This document shows positions 54,076 to 61,945 of a stretch of DNA of 64,000 nt, in pieces. Origin of the DNA: DASSUW01 sp963730535 (GTDB lineage Bacteria > Actinomycetota > Thermoleophilia > Solirubrobacterales > Solirubrobacteraceae); assembly GCA_963730535.1 (NCBI GenBank), contig CAVSRU010000018.1:124001-188000 (forward strand), in the 5' to 3' direction. Made by a program: the position numbers and the translations under genes. Every line of letters begins with the position of its first letter. Position 1 is the stretch's first letter. The notes beneath the pieces were generated by a model. That model was not told the DNA's origin. It searched no databases and saw only the letters and a list, made by a program, of their open reading frames with translations.

Positions 54076-54116
54076 GCGGCCCGGTGAGCGTCACGCGCGT
54101 CACCGGACCGGGCCGC
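54076..54116 (-). promoter_or_regulatory. Hairpin between the MGWKL mini-frames and the DnaJ/TPR gene
   Basis: Perfect 10-bp arms GCGGCCCGGT / ACCGGGCCGC around a 21-base loop that can pair further (GTCACG/CGTCAC-like). It lies 11 bases after the second mini-frame stop and 25 bases before the DnaJ/TPR start. It could terminate or attenuate the leader transcript; there is no T-tract. Confidence 0.55.
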
Positions 54117-54126
54117 CGTCACGGTT

Positions 54127-54144
54127 CTAGAGCTTCCAGCCCAT
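54127..54144 (-). CDS. Candidate pentapeptide gene MGWKL, copy 2
   Basis: Five codons, ATG GGC TGG AAG CTC, then TAG. GGGAGG ends 5 bases before the ATG, an ideal ribosome site. The same peptide is encoded 60 bases upstream with a synonymous Gly codon and a different stop codon. In-frame reading could also begin at an ATG at 54186, giving a 19-residue peptide ending in MGWKL, but the close ribosome site favours the short form. Function unknown: leader peptide or tiny signal precursor are possible. Confidence 0.4.
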   Translation of the reverse strand: MGWKL

Positions 54145-54186
54145 CACGGCCTCCCATCCCCCTCGCAGGTGCAGGACCTCAAACAT

Positions 54187-54204
54187 TCAGAGCTTCCAAC
54201 CCAT
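54187..54204 (-). CDS. Candidate pentapeptide gene MGWKL, copy 1
   Basis: ATG GGT TGG AAG CTC TGA, preceded by AAGGAGGCCCGAC, the strongest ribosome site type in the window. It differs from copy 2 only by GGT for GGC and TGA for TAG, so the peptide is preserved while DNA differs. The upstream region carries a GC hairpin at 54271-54287. No modifying enzyme gene is evident nearby. Confidence 0.4.
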   Translation of the reverse strand: MGWKL

Positions 54205-54470
54205 GTCGGGCCTCCTTACTACGGCAGCCGCGGCGGGTCGCCGAGACCGCAGGCTTGCATGATCAGATCTGCCGGCCTCCGGCCGGCGAGCGTCTCCCTC
54301 GCTCCATTCGACCGCCGCATGGGCGGGCCCTGCCCGACGGCCGACGAGTCCCAGTTGCTTCCCTGCCGTACTCTACGGCGCTATCGGTCCGGGCTCCACG
54401 TCGCCGCTAATGACGCAATAGTCGCGGTTCGAGGTTGTCGAACCTGCCAACAACGCACTACCTTCCCGTT
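54205..54470. promoter_or_regulatory. Divergent spacer between the MGWKL leader and the HD-GYP gene
   Basis: No gene supported. It contains the hairpin GCCGGCC-TCC-GGCCGGC at 54271-54287, and the 7-bp inverted repeat GGTTCGA-GGTTG-TCGAACC at 54426-54444, 26 bases before GTG 54471. Promoters for both directions must lie here; no riboswitch family was recognised. Confidence 0.4.
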
Positions 54471-55988
54471 GTGATCATCTGGCTGGCCGTCGTCTTGTGG
54501 CTCGTGATCGTTGCCTGGTCGCTCGCGCTGATGCGGGCCGCGGGCGCTCGCGACCGTCCGCAGCGCCGCGCTGAGCCACGCGTGCTGCGCGAGTCGCACG
54601 CCGGCCTCGCCACGCCAGGCCGCCGGCAGGCGCTGCTCACCGTCGAGGCGCTGGTGCTCGCCGGGAGCCTCGGTGCTGCCGCGTGGTTGTCCGATGCCGA
54701 GCAGTGGAGCGATCTGAACCTCGTCGGCCTCCTCGCCGTGCTCGCCTGGGGCGGCGACTTCCTGACGCTGGAGACCAAGCGCGCGCGGATCTCCGGCTCG
54801 TTCCTCGGCCTCGTGCTGACGATGGCGGTGCTCGGGCCCGCGCCCGCGGTGTTCATCGGCCTCGGCTGCGCGATCACCGACGCACTGCACTCGCGCACGC
54901 GAGGGAGCCTCGTGCTCGGCAACGCGGCGATCTACACGCTCTTCCCGCTGATCGGCGCCCTCATCCTCAGCAACGTCGGGCCGGACATCAGCGAAGAGAA
55001 GGGCGGCTTCGCGCTCGCGGTCTTCCTGGTCTTCTGCCTGACCAACGTCCTCAACTTCACGCTGGTTGCCGGGCACATCGTCCTCACGCGCGGAGGCTCG
55101 CTGCGGGAGATGTTCGAGCGCGTGTTCATCCCCGTGATCCCGTGGGAGCTCGCCACCGGCTCGATCACGGCGGTGGCCGTCTACGGCTTCAAGGAGTACG
55201 GCACCGCGGTCATCGCGCTGTTCGTGCTCGCCCTGGGCGTGTGCCAGCTCCTGCTGCGCTCACTGCTGCGCGGCCACGAGCACGGCGAGGAGGTCATCCG
55301 CCGCAAGGACCAGCTCGACGTCCGCCACGAGGGGATGGTGGGCTTGCTGCTGGAGACGCTCGCGCTGCGTGACCCGACCGCCGCGCGCCACGCCGCCGCC
55401 GTCGCCCACTACGGGCGCGAGCTGGCGGCCGCGGCCGGCCTCGGCGAGCACGCGCAGGCCGTGGTCCACACCGCGGGGCTGCTGCACGACATCGGCAAGG
55501 AGGCGCTGCCCGACCACATCCTGCTGGGCCGCAGCGAGCTCGAGGAGGCCGAGCGGCGGCTGGTCGAGCGCCATCCGACCGACGGGGCGCGCCTGCTCCT
55601 CCGCGTCGAGGGTCTGGGCGAGGTGGCCAACGCCGTGCTCGCCCACCACGAGCGGATCGACGGCCGCGGCTACCCCGACGGGCTGACCGGCGACGACATC
55701 CCGGTCGCCGCCCGCATCCTCGCGATCGCCGAGGCCTACGACGTGCTCACGGCGCCGGACTCCTACCGCGTCCCGCTCAGCGCCGCCGAGGCCGAGGACG
55801 AGCTGCGCCGCGTGGCGGGCAGCCAGCTCGACGGCCGCCTGGTGTGGCTGTTCGTCACCCAGGTCCTGCGCGGCAAGGTGATCGACCACGCCGGCCACAT
55901 CGCCGACCTCGAGGCGGAGCTCCAGGTGCAGCGACGCGTGCGCGGCGTGCTCGACCAGCCGCTCGTGCTCGGCCCGCCGGCTCTCTAG
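54471..55988 (+). CDS. Membrane HD-GYP domain protein, probable c-di-GMP phosphodiesterase
   Basis: 505 residues from GTG 54471 (IIWLAVVLWLVIVAWSLALM). About eight membrane segments fill residues 1-265. The C-terminal HD-GYP domain has TAGLLHDIGKEALPDHILLG (metal-binding HD), HPTDGARLLLRVEGLGEVA, and AHHERIDGRGYPDGLTGDD (GYP intact). These proteins hydrolyse c-di-GMP to GMP or pGpG. The membrane part resembles a 7TM-type sensor; signal unknown. Together with the GGDEF-EAL protein at 17918 it points to active c-di-GMP signalling. Its stop overlaps a convergent gene. Confidence 0.88.
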   Translation: MIIWLAVVLWLVIVAWSLALMRAAGARDRPQRRAEPRVLRESHAGLATPGRRQALLTVEALVLAGSLGAAAWLSDAEQWSDLNLVGLLAVLAWGGDFLTLETKRARISGSFLGLVLTMAVLGPAPAVFIGLGCAITDALHSRTRGSLVLGNAAIYTLFPLIGALILSNVGPDISEEKGGFALAVFLVFCLTNVLNFTLVAGHIVLTRGGSLREMFERVFIPVIPWELATGSITAVAVYGFKEYGTAVIALFVLALGVCQLLLRSLLRGHEHGEEVIRRKDQLDVRHEGMVGLLLETLALRDPTAARHAAAVAHYGRELAAAAGLGEHAQAVVHTAGLLHDIGKEALPDHILLGRSELEEAERRLVERHPTDGARLLLRVEGLGEVANAVLAHHERIDGRGYPDGLTGDDIPVAARILAIAEAYDVLTAPDSYRVPLSAAEAEDELRRVAGSQLDGRLVWLFVTQVLRGKVIDHAGHIADLEAELQVQRRVRGVLDQPLVLGPPAL

Positions 55989-56374
55989 AGCGCCGCCGGC
56001 CGCAAGGACAGCTCGTACTCGGCGACGACCGCCGGGTCGGAGTCGTCGCACAGCAGGTCGACGCACTCCTGCTCGGAAGCAGTGCGCACGCCGTCGGCGG
56101 TGACCACGCGGGCCACGCGCAGGCCGTCGGGCGTCAGGCCGTGCTCGGCCGCCACGGCCTCGAGGTCGGCCTGCTGCACGCCGGGCTGCACCCACGCGAT
56201 CCGCCGCACGGCGTCGATGTGGATGGCCTGGAGCGCGCTGAGGTCGAGCAGCACGCCGCCTTCGCCGCCGAGCGCCAGGCCCTCCTGGCGGGCGTAGGCG
56301 AGAGCAGCCGCGATGTCCTGCACGGTCGCGCAGCGGATGGTCAGGGGAGTCGTCGTATCGAGGAGAAGCGCCAT
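55985..56374 (-). CDS. Miniature FAD-linked oxidase (PCMH)-like protein
   Basis: 129 residues from ATG 56374. The segments LTIRCATVQDIAAALAYARQ, LLDLSALQAIHIDAVRRIAW, VQPGVQQADLEAVAAEHGLT and VVTADGVRTASEQE match, in order, the FAD-binding PCMH domain of berberine-bridge-like oxidases. However, the glycine-rich FAD-binding GGGH-like loop is replaced by LGGEGG and the central and substrate domains are missing. It therefore looks like a shrunken remnant or a small domain with a new role. The first 55 codons of the open frame upstream of 56374 are not supported. Confidence 0.55.
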   Translation of the reverse strand: MALLLDTTTPLTIRCATVQDIAAALAYARQEGLALGGEGGVLLDLSALQAIHIDAVRRIAWVQPGVQQADLEAVAAEHGLTPDGLRVARVVTADGVRTASEQECVDLLCDDSDPAVVAEYELSLRPAAL

Positions 56375-56430
56375 GCGAGCAGGATCGCCGGGTGGGCGCG
56401 TCGCCGCATCGGGGGTCTCCCTAGTTCGAG

Positions 56431-57174
56431 CTACGCAGCCCGCGGGAGCGGGCGTGCGAGCGGGTCGATGGCGGCCGTCACCAACCCCTCGAACAGCACG
56501 CGGTGGCGCGCGAAGCCGGTCAGGCCCTCGGCGTGCCACTGGACGCCGACCACGAAGCGCGGCCCGGGGTCCTCGATGCCCTCCACGATCCCGTCGGCCG
56601 CGTGTGCGACCGGGATCAGGTCGCGGCCGAGGTCGTCGACGGCCTGGTGGTGGAAGGAGTTCACGCGCAGCGGGGCCGTGCCGACGAGCGTGGCGAGGCG
56701 TGAGCCGGGCTCGACGTGGACGGTGTGCGTGGTGGCGGTCGCGGGCTCCGTCTGGCGGTGGCCCGGCAGGTGCTGGTGCAGCGTGCCGCCGCGGGAGACG
56801 TTGAGCGCCTGCGCCCCGCGGCAGATGCCGAGGATCGGCAGCCCGCGCGCGTCCGCGCCGCGCGCGAGGGCGAGCTCGAAGGCGTCGAGGCTCGGCTCGG
56901 TCGGCCCGACCTCGTCGTGGCGCTCGATCGCGCCGTAGGCCCCCGGGTCGAGGTCCGGCCCGCCTGACAGGCAGATGCCGTCGAGACGCGCGAGGAACGC
57001 GGCGGCGTCACCGAGCGGCGGGAGCACGACGGGCAGCGCGCCGGCCGCCTCGATCGCCCGCAGATAGCTCATCCCGAGGGCCATCTCGGCGTGTGGCGGC
57101 TCGCCGTGCCGGCGCAGCGTCCCCGCGCCGCTCGATCGCAGCTCGGAGGTCGTGACGCCGATCAGCGGCTTCAT
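56431..57174 (-). CDS. Gamma-glutamyl-GABA hydrolase-like class I glutamine amidotransferase
   Basis: 247 residues from ATG 57174 ([20 protein letters not shown]). PuuD-like peptidase C26 features: [16 protein letters not shown] (oxyanion region), catalytic Cys in [19 protein letters not shown], and [11 protein letters not shown] with the catalytic His; Ala replaces Pro of the usual WHPE. Relatives release glutamate from gamma-glutamyl compounds in polyamine catabolism or folate metabolism. Whether the substrate here is gamma-glutamyl-GABA is an inference. Divergent from ettA. Confidence 0.83.
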   Translation of the reverse strand: MKPLIGVTTSELRSSGAGTLRRHGEPPHAEMALGMSYLRAIEAAGALPVVLPPLGDAAAFLARLDGICLSGGPDLDPGAYGAIERHDEVGPTEPSLDAFELALARGADARGLPILGICRGAQALNVSRGGTLHQHLPGHRQTEPATATTHTVHVEPGSRLATLVGTAPLRVNSFHHQAVDDLGRDLIPVAHAADGIVEGIEDPGPRFVVGVQWHAEGLTGFARHRVLFEGLVTAAIDPLARPLPRAA

Positions 57175-57278
57175 ACCCGATTTATCGCCCAGAGCAGGGG
57201 GAACTTGGAATGGACATTCGGACAGGATCGCGGGCCCGCCAGTCGACATCCGGGAGGGATCTCATCCTCCGACGCCGC

Positions 57279-58932
<1,654 letters not shown>

Positions 58933-58934
<2 letters not shown>

Positions 58935-58966
58935 CCCCACCGCACCTCGAAGCGGTGTCTGGGGTT
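58933..58966 (+). terminator. Hairpin terminator after ettA
   Basis: Nested inverted repeats: outer arms AACCCCA / TGGGGTT, inner arms CACCGC / GCGGTG, starting at the ettA stop codon. It separates ettA from the thiol-redox operon that begins 35 bases later. Confidence 0.75.
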
Positions 58967-59001
58967 GATCAGATCAACGTGTTGCTACTTTGCTCGCCCT
59001 G

Positions 59002-59874
59002 ATGGTGTCGGTCATCGCCTGCCTGGTCCTCGGGCTCGTGCTGCTGGCGTCGGCGATCCTCAAGCTCGCGGATCCCGCGGGCACGCGGGCTGCGCTCGCC
59101 ACCTACGGGATCCCCGCCCGCCATGCGGCATGGGCGGTGCTCGTGGCGGTCGAGGGCGCGCTCGGCGTGGCCGTGGCCGCCGGGCTCGACGCCGCCGCCT
59201 ACGCCGCCGCCGCGCTGCTCGCGGTCTTCTGCGGCGCCCAGGCCGTAGCGCTGGCGAGCGGCCGCGGGGGCGCGCCGTGCGCCTGCTTCGGCGCTCGCGG
59301 CCGCATCTCGCGCGGCTCGGTCGGCCGTGCTGCGGTGCTCGCCGCCGCCTTCGCCGTGCTCCCGCTCCTGCCCCGCAGCGAGCCGACCACCGAGGGCTGG
59401 CTCGCGATCGGGCTCGGCGCCGCGCTGCTGGGGATCGCCGTGCTGGCCGTCGCGCTGCTCGCGCTGGCCCGCGAGGTCGGTGTGCTGCGGCTGGCCATGG
59501 ACCCGCGCAGCGGCGCGCTCGAGGTCCCGCACGAGGGCCCCGAGGTCGGCGCCCGGACCACGCTGGCGTCGCGCTTCGAGCTGACGCCCGGACGCCTCGG
59601 GCTCGCGGTCTTCTCGTCCGACGGCTGCGGCCTCTGCCGCGCGCTCGAGCCCGAGGTGAGCGCCTTCGGCGCCGACCCGCGGGTGGATCTGCGGCGCTTC
59701 GACGAGGTCCGCGACGCCGACGCATGGGCTGCCGCCGACGTCCCGGGCAGCCCGTTCGCCGTGGCGCTCGACGCCGACGGCACCGTGCTCGCCAAGGGCA
59801 CCTTCAACTCGGGCGCGCAGCTCGAATCCGTGCTGGCCGCCGCCGAACGCCGCCGGGGAGCCGTCCGTGCCTAG
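59002..59874 (+). CDS. MauE/DoxX-like membrane protein fused to a thioredoxin-like domain
   Basis: 290 residues from ATG 59002. The N-terminal ~160 residues contain four or five membrane segments of the MauE type, with the CxC pair GAPCACFGARG (Cys93, Cys95) characteristic of the family. The C-terminal part (about 175-285) resembles thioredoxin: LGLAVFSSDGCGLCRALEPE (CxxC at 209-212) and VPGSPFAVALDADGTVLAKG (cis-Pro type). MauE is needed for disulfide-rich methylamine dehydrogenase maturation. First of four coupled genes, so it probably supplies or shuffles disulfides for the exported Cys-rich protein encoded next. Overlaps that gene by 8 bases. Confidence 0.78.
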   Translation: MVSVIACLVLGLVLLASAILKLADPAGTRAALATYGIPARHAAWAVLVAVEGALGVAVAAGLDAAAYAAAALLAVFCGAQAVALASGRGGAPCACFGARGRISRGSVGRAAVLAAAFAVLPLLPRSEPTTEGWLAIGLGAALLGIAVLAVALLALAREVGVLRLAMDPRSGALEVPHEGPEVGARTTLASRFELTPGRLGLAVFSSDGCGLCRALEPEVSAFGADPRVDLRRFDEVRDADAWAAADVPGSPFAVALDADGTVLAKGTFNSGAQLESVLAAAERRRGAVRA

Positions 59875-60430
59875 CTTGAGCGACCGCGTCGCCGCCGGCT
59901 CCTCGCGGCGCGGCTTCCTCTCCCGCGTCTCGGGCGCCGTCATGGGCCTCGCGGGCGCAGGCACCGTCGCCGGCCTGGTGTCGCCCGGCGAGGCGGAGGC
60001 CTACCACTTCTGCGGGCACATCTACACGACGGACTCCTGCCCGCACCCCACGGGGCTGCCGCGGATCGACAAGCGCGGGTTCCCCCTGCGCGCGGCCGAC
60101 GGCCACGCGGTCGACGACCTCGGACGGCTCGTCGACACGGGGAACCGCCCCGTCGACGAGGACGGGCGCCCGCTGACCGACGTCGACGGGCGCCAGCTCC
60201 CGGTCGCCACCCGCACCCGCGTATGCGACGTGGTGGCCGAGACCTACGACATCGAGACCGCGATCGACGGCGCCTGGTACCGCTGCTGCGGCGGACGCAT
60301 CCGCAAGCTCGTCGACTGCTGCTCTCTGAGCCCCCGCCGCATCAACGGCGACGCCTCGCTCACCGGGTACTGCTACCGCGGACGAAAGGTCTTCTGCGTC
60401 ATGTACTACGACACCAACGTCAAGTGCTAG
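59867..60430 (+). CDS. Tat-exported cysteine-rich protein (MauA-like)
   Basis: 187 residues from GTG 59867. A twin-arginine signal (SSRRGFLSRVSGAVMGLAGA, RR at 14-15) precedes a mature part of about 140 residues with ten Cys, including YHFCGHIYTTDSC, WYRCCGG, LVDCCSL, GYCYRG, VFCVMY and a C-terminal Cys. The Cys density, Tat export and MauE-like neighbour recall the small subunit of methylamine dehydrogenase. It has only one Trp (in AWYRCC), so a tryptophan-tryptophylquinone cofactor cannot form. Function unknown; a folded redox or structural protein secreted with its disulfides is the best guess. Confidence 0.72.
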   Translation: MPSLSDRVAAGSSRRGFLSRVSGAVMGLAGAGTVAGLVSPGEAEAYHFCGHIYTTDSCPHPTGLPRIDKRGFPLRAADGHAVDDLGRLVDTGNRPVDEDGRPLTDVDGRQLPVATRTRVCDVVAETYDIETAIDGAWYRCCGGRIRKLVDCCSLSPRRINGDASLTGYCYRGRKVFCVMYYDTNVKC

Positions 60431-61080
60431 ATGCCCTGCTGATCGTCGCCGCGGCCGCCGCGGGCGTCACCGGCGCATGGTCCCCGTGCGGCTTCTCGAT
60501 GGTCGAGACGCTCGCGCCGCAGGGCTACGCGGGCCGCATGCGGACCACGCTGGCGGCGTGCCTGACGTTCTCCGCCGGCGCGCTCGCCGGCGGTGCCGCC
60601 ACCTTCGGCGGCCTCGCGCTGCTCGGCCAGGCGCTGGGCGCCGGCGGAGCGGCGGCGCTCGGCGTGGCCGCCGCGATCGCGCTGGCCGCGGCGATCGGGG
60701 AGGCGCGCGGGGCGCGCATCCTGCCGCAGGTGCGCCGCCAGGTCCCCGAGTCGTGGCGGCGGCGCATGCCGCTGCCGCTGGCCGCCGGGCTCTACGGCGT
60801 GCTGCTCGGCCTCGGCTTCACCACCTTCATCCTCACCTTCGCCGTCTGGGCGCTGGCCGGCGTCAGCGTCGCGGTCGGCGACCCGGGGCTCGGCCTGGCG
60901 ATCGGCCTCGCGTTCGGCGCCGGCCGGCTGCTGCCCGTCGTCGTCCTCGCGCCGGCCGCGGCCACCGAGGCCGGGACGGCGTTCCACGCCGCGATGGCGG
61001 AGCGGCCGCAGATCCTGCGCTCGCTGCGGGCCGTCGATGCCCTCGCGCTGGCAGCCTGCTGTGTGGCGCTGGTGGCCTGA
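60424..61080 (+). CDS. CcdA/DsbD-like polytopic membrane protein
   Basis: 218 residues from GTG 60424, overlapping the previous stop. About six membrane segments. The first has VTGAWSPCGFSMVETL (Cys22), like the SPC motif of CcdA/DsbD electron carriers; later segments are LAACLTFSAGALAGGAATFG, GLYGVLLGLGFTTFILTFAV and LALAIGLAFGAGRLLPVVVL-like. The second redox Cys expected in CcdA TM4 is not visible; its place has FTTF. It may move reducing power across the membrane to the exported protein, or be a degenerate relative. Ends overlapping the next gene by 1 base. Confidence 0.72.
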   Translation: MLDALLIVAAAAAGVTGAWSPCGFSMVETLAPQGYAGRMRTTLAACLTFSAGALAGGAATFGGLALLGQALGAGGAAALGVAAAIALAAAIGEARGARILPQVRRQVPESWRRRMPLPLAAGLYGVLLGLGFTTFILTFAVWALAGVSVAVGDPGLGLAIGLAFGAGRLLPVVVLAPAAATEAGTAFHAAMAERPQILRSLRAVDALALAACCVALVA

Positions 61081-61901
61081 TGGCGACCGCGAGGCGGCTG
61101 GCGCTCTACGGGAGCGACCCGAGCGTGGACGACGGGCTGGTGGCGTGGCATGTGGGCGGCCAGCCCGGCGTGCTCGTGCGCGACGGCCAGACGCAGCGCG
61201 TCGACGGCGTGCACCCGGCGGTCGGCGGCAGCCGGCTGGCCGTCGTCCGGGAAGGCGTGATCGAAGTCAGCTCGACCTCCGGGCCGGAATTCCGGGCCAC
61301 GATCCCCGCGCCCGGGGCCGACGCGGTCGCGGTGTCGGCCGCCTGGGTCGCCTGGCGCGCGCGTGACGGCGATGCCGACGCGATCGTCGCGGCCCCGCTG
61401 GCCGGCGGCGAGCCGCGGCTCGTGCTCCGGCTCGAGGAGCTGGGGCGGCCGGCGCTCGAGGGCGGCCGGCTCGCCTTCCACGCGGCCGGGCGCCGCGGCG
61501 GGCGCATCGTCCTCGCCGACCTCGACGCCGGCACGCGCCGCGTCGTCCGCCGGGAGCGCCGGGCGCTGCTGCTCAACCCCTCGCTGCACAACGGCCAGCT
61601 GCTGTACGTCCGCGCCCACTACCGGCGCCAGGAGCTGCGCCTCGGCGGCCTCTCCCGCCGCTCGCCCCGCCGCGACCAGCGTGTGTGGTCCACGACCCCG
61701 ACCGGCTTCCGCGACAACGGCTACGAGCGCGGCCGGCGCGACACGCGCCACAACCACCGCAAGCTCCCGCCGCGGCCCCGCCGCGGCCTCTCGGCAAGCC
61801 TGTGGACGACCGCCCTGGCCGCGGACGCCGCGTACGTGACGCGGCTGCGCCAGGCCGCCGGTAAAGCCCTGGTGGCCGAGATCCTGCGCGTGGACCGCTA
61901 G
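61080..61901 (+). CDS. Beta-propeller-like protein of the thiol-redox operon
   Basis: 273 residues from ATG 61080. Repeating blade-like units are visible: VDDGLVAWHVGGQPGVLVRD, GSRLAVVREGVIEVSSTSG, VSAAWVAWRARDGDADAIVA, EGGRLAFHAAGRRGGRIVLA and NGQLLYVRAHYRRQELRLGG. These suggest a TolB/WD40-like propeller. No signal peptide, so it should stay in the cytoplasm, unlike the propeller heavy chain of methylamine dehydrogenase. Last gene of the operon. A 44-base gap with a strong ribosome site (GGGAGGAGC) leads to the ggt gene. Confidence 0.65.
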   Translation: MATARRLALYGSDPSVDDGLVAWHVGGQPGVLVRDGQTQRVDGVHPAVGGSRLAVVREGVIEVSSTSGPEFRATIPAPGADAVAVSAAWVAWRARDGDADAIVAAPLAGGEPRLVLRLEELGRPALEGGRLAFHAAGRRGGRIVLADLDAGTRRVVRRERRALLLNPSLHNGQLLYVRAHYRRQELRLGGLSRRSPRRDQRVWSTTPTGFRDNGYERGRRDTRHNHRKLPPRPRRGLSASLWTTALAADAAYVTRLRQAAGKALVAEILRVDR

Positions 61902-61945
61902 CCCGCGGGGTAGGGCTTCCTCGTCACACTTCGGGAGGAGCATCG

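Noticed and set aside
54127..54204. MGWKL frames as biarylitide-type precursors.
   Set aside because: No P450 gene in the vicinity and the required aromatic/His pattern is absent.
54420..54450. GGTTCGA stretch considered as the T-arm of a tRNA.
   Set aside because: No acceptor stem, anticodon arm or CCA context can be built around it; it is an inverted repeat. No tRNA was found elsewhere.
54169..54474. Open frame of about 100 codons on the + strand across the MGWKL region.
   Set aside because: No ribosome site, no domain and unusual composition; it is the complement of the mini-frames and runs into the HD-GYP start.
59867..60430. Assignment as a genuine methylamine dehydrogenase light chain.
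   Set aside because: Only one Trp is present, so the two-Trp quinone cofactor cannot form, and no MauB or MauG gene is nearby.
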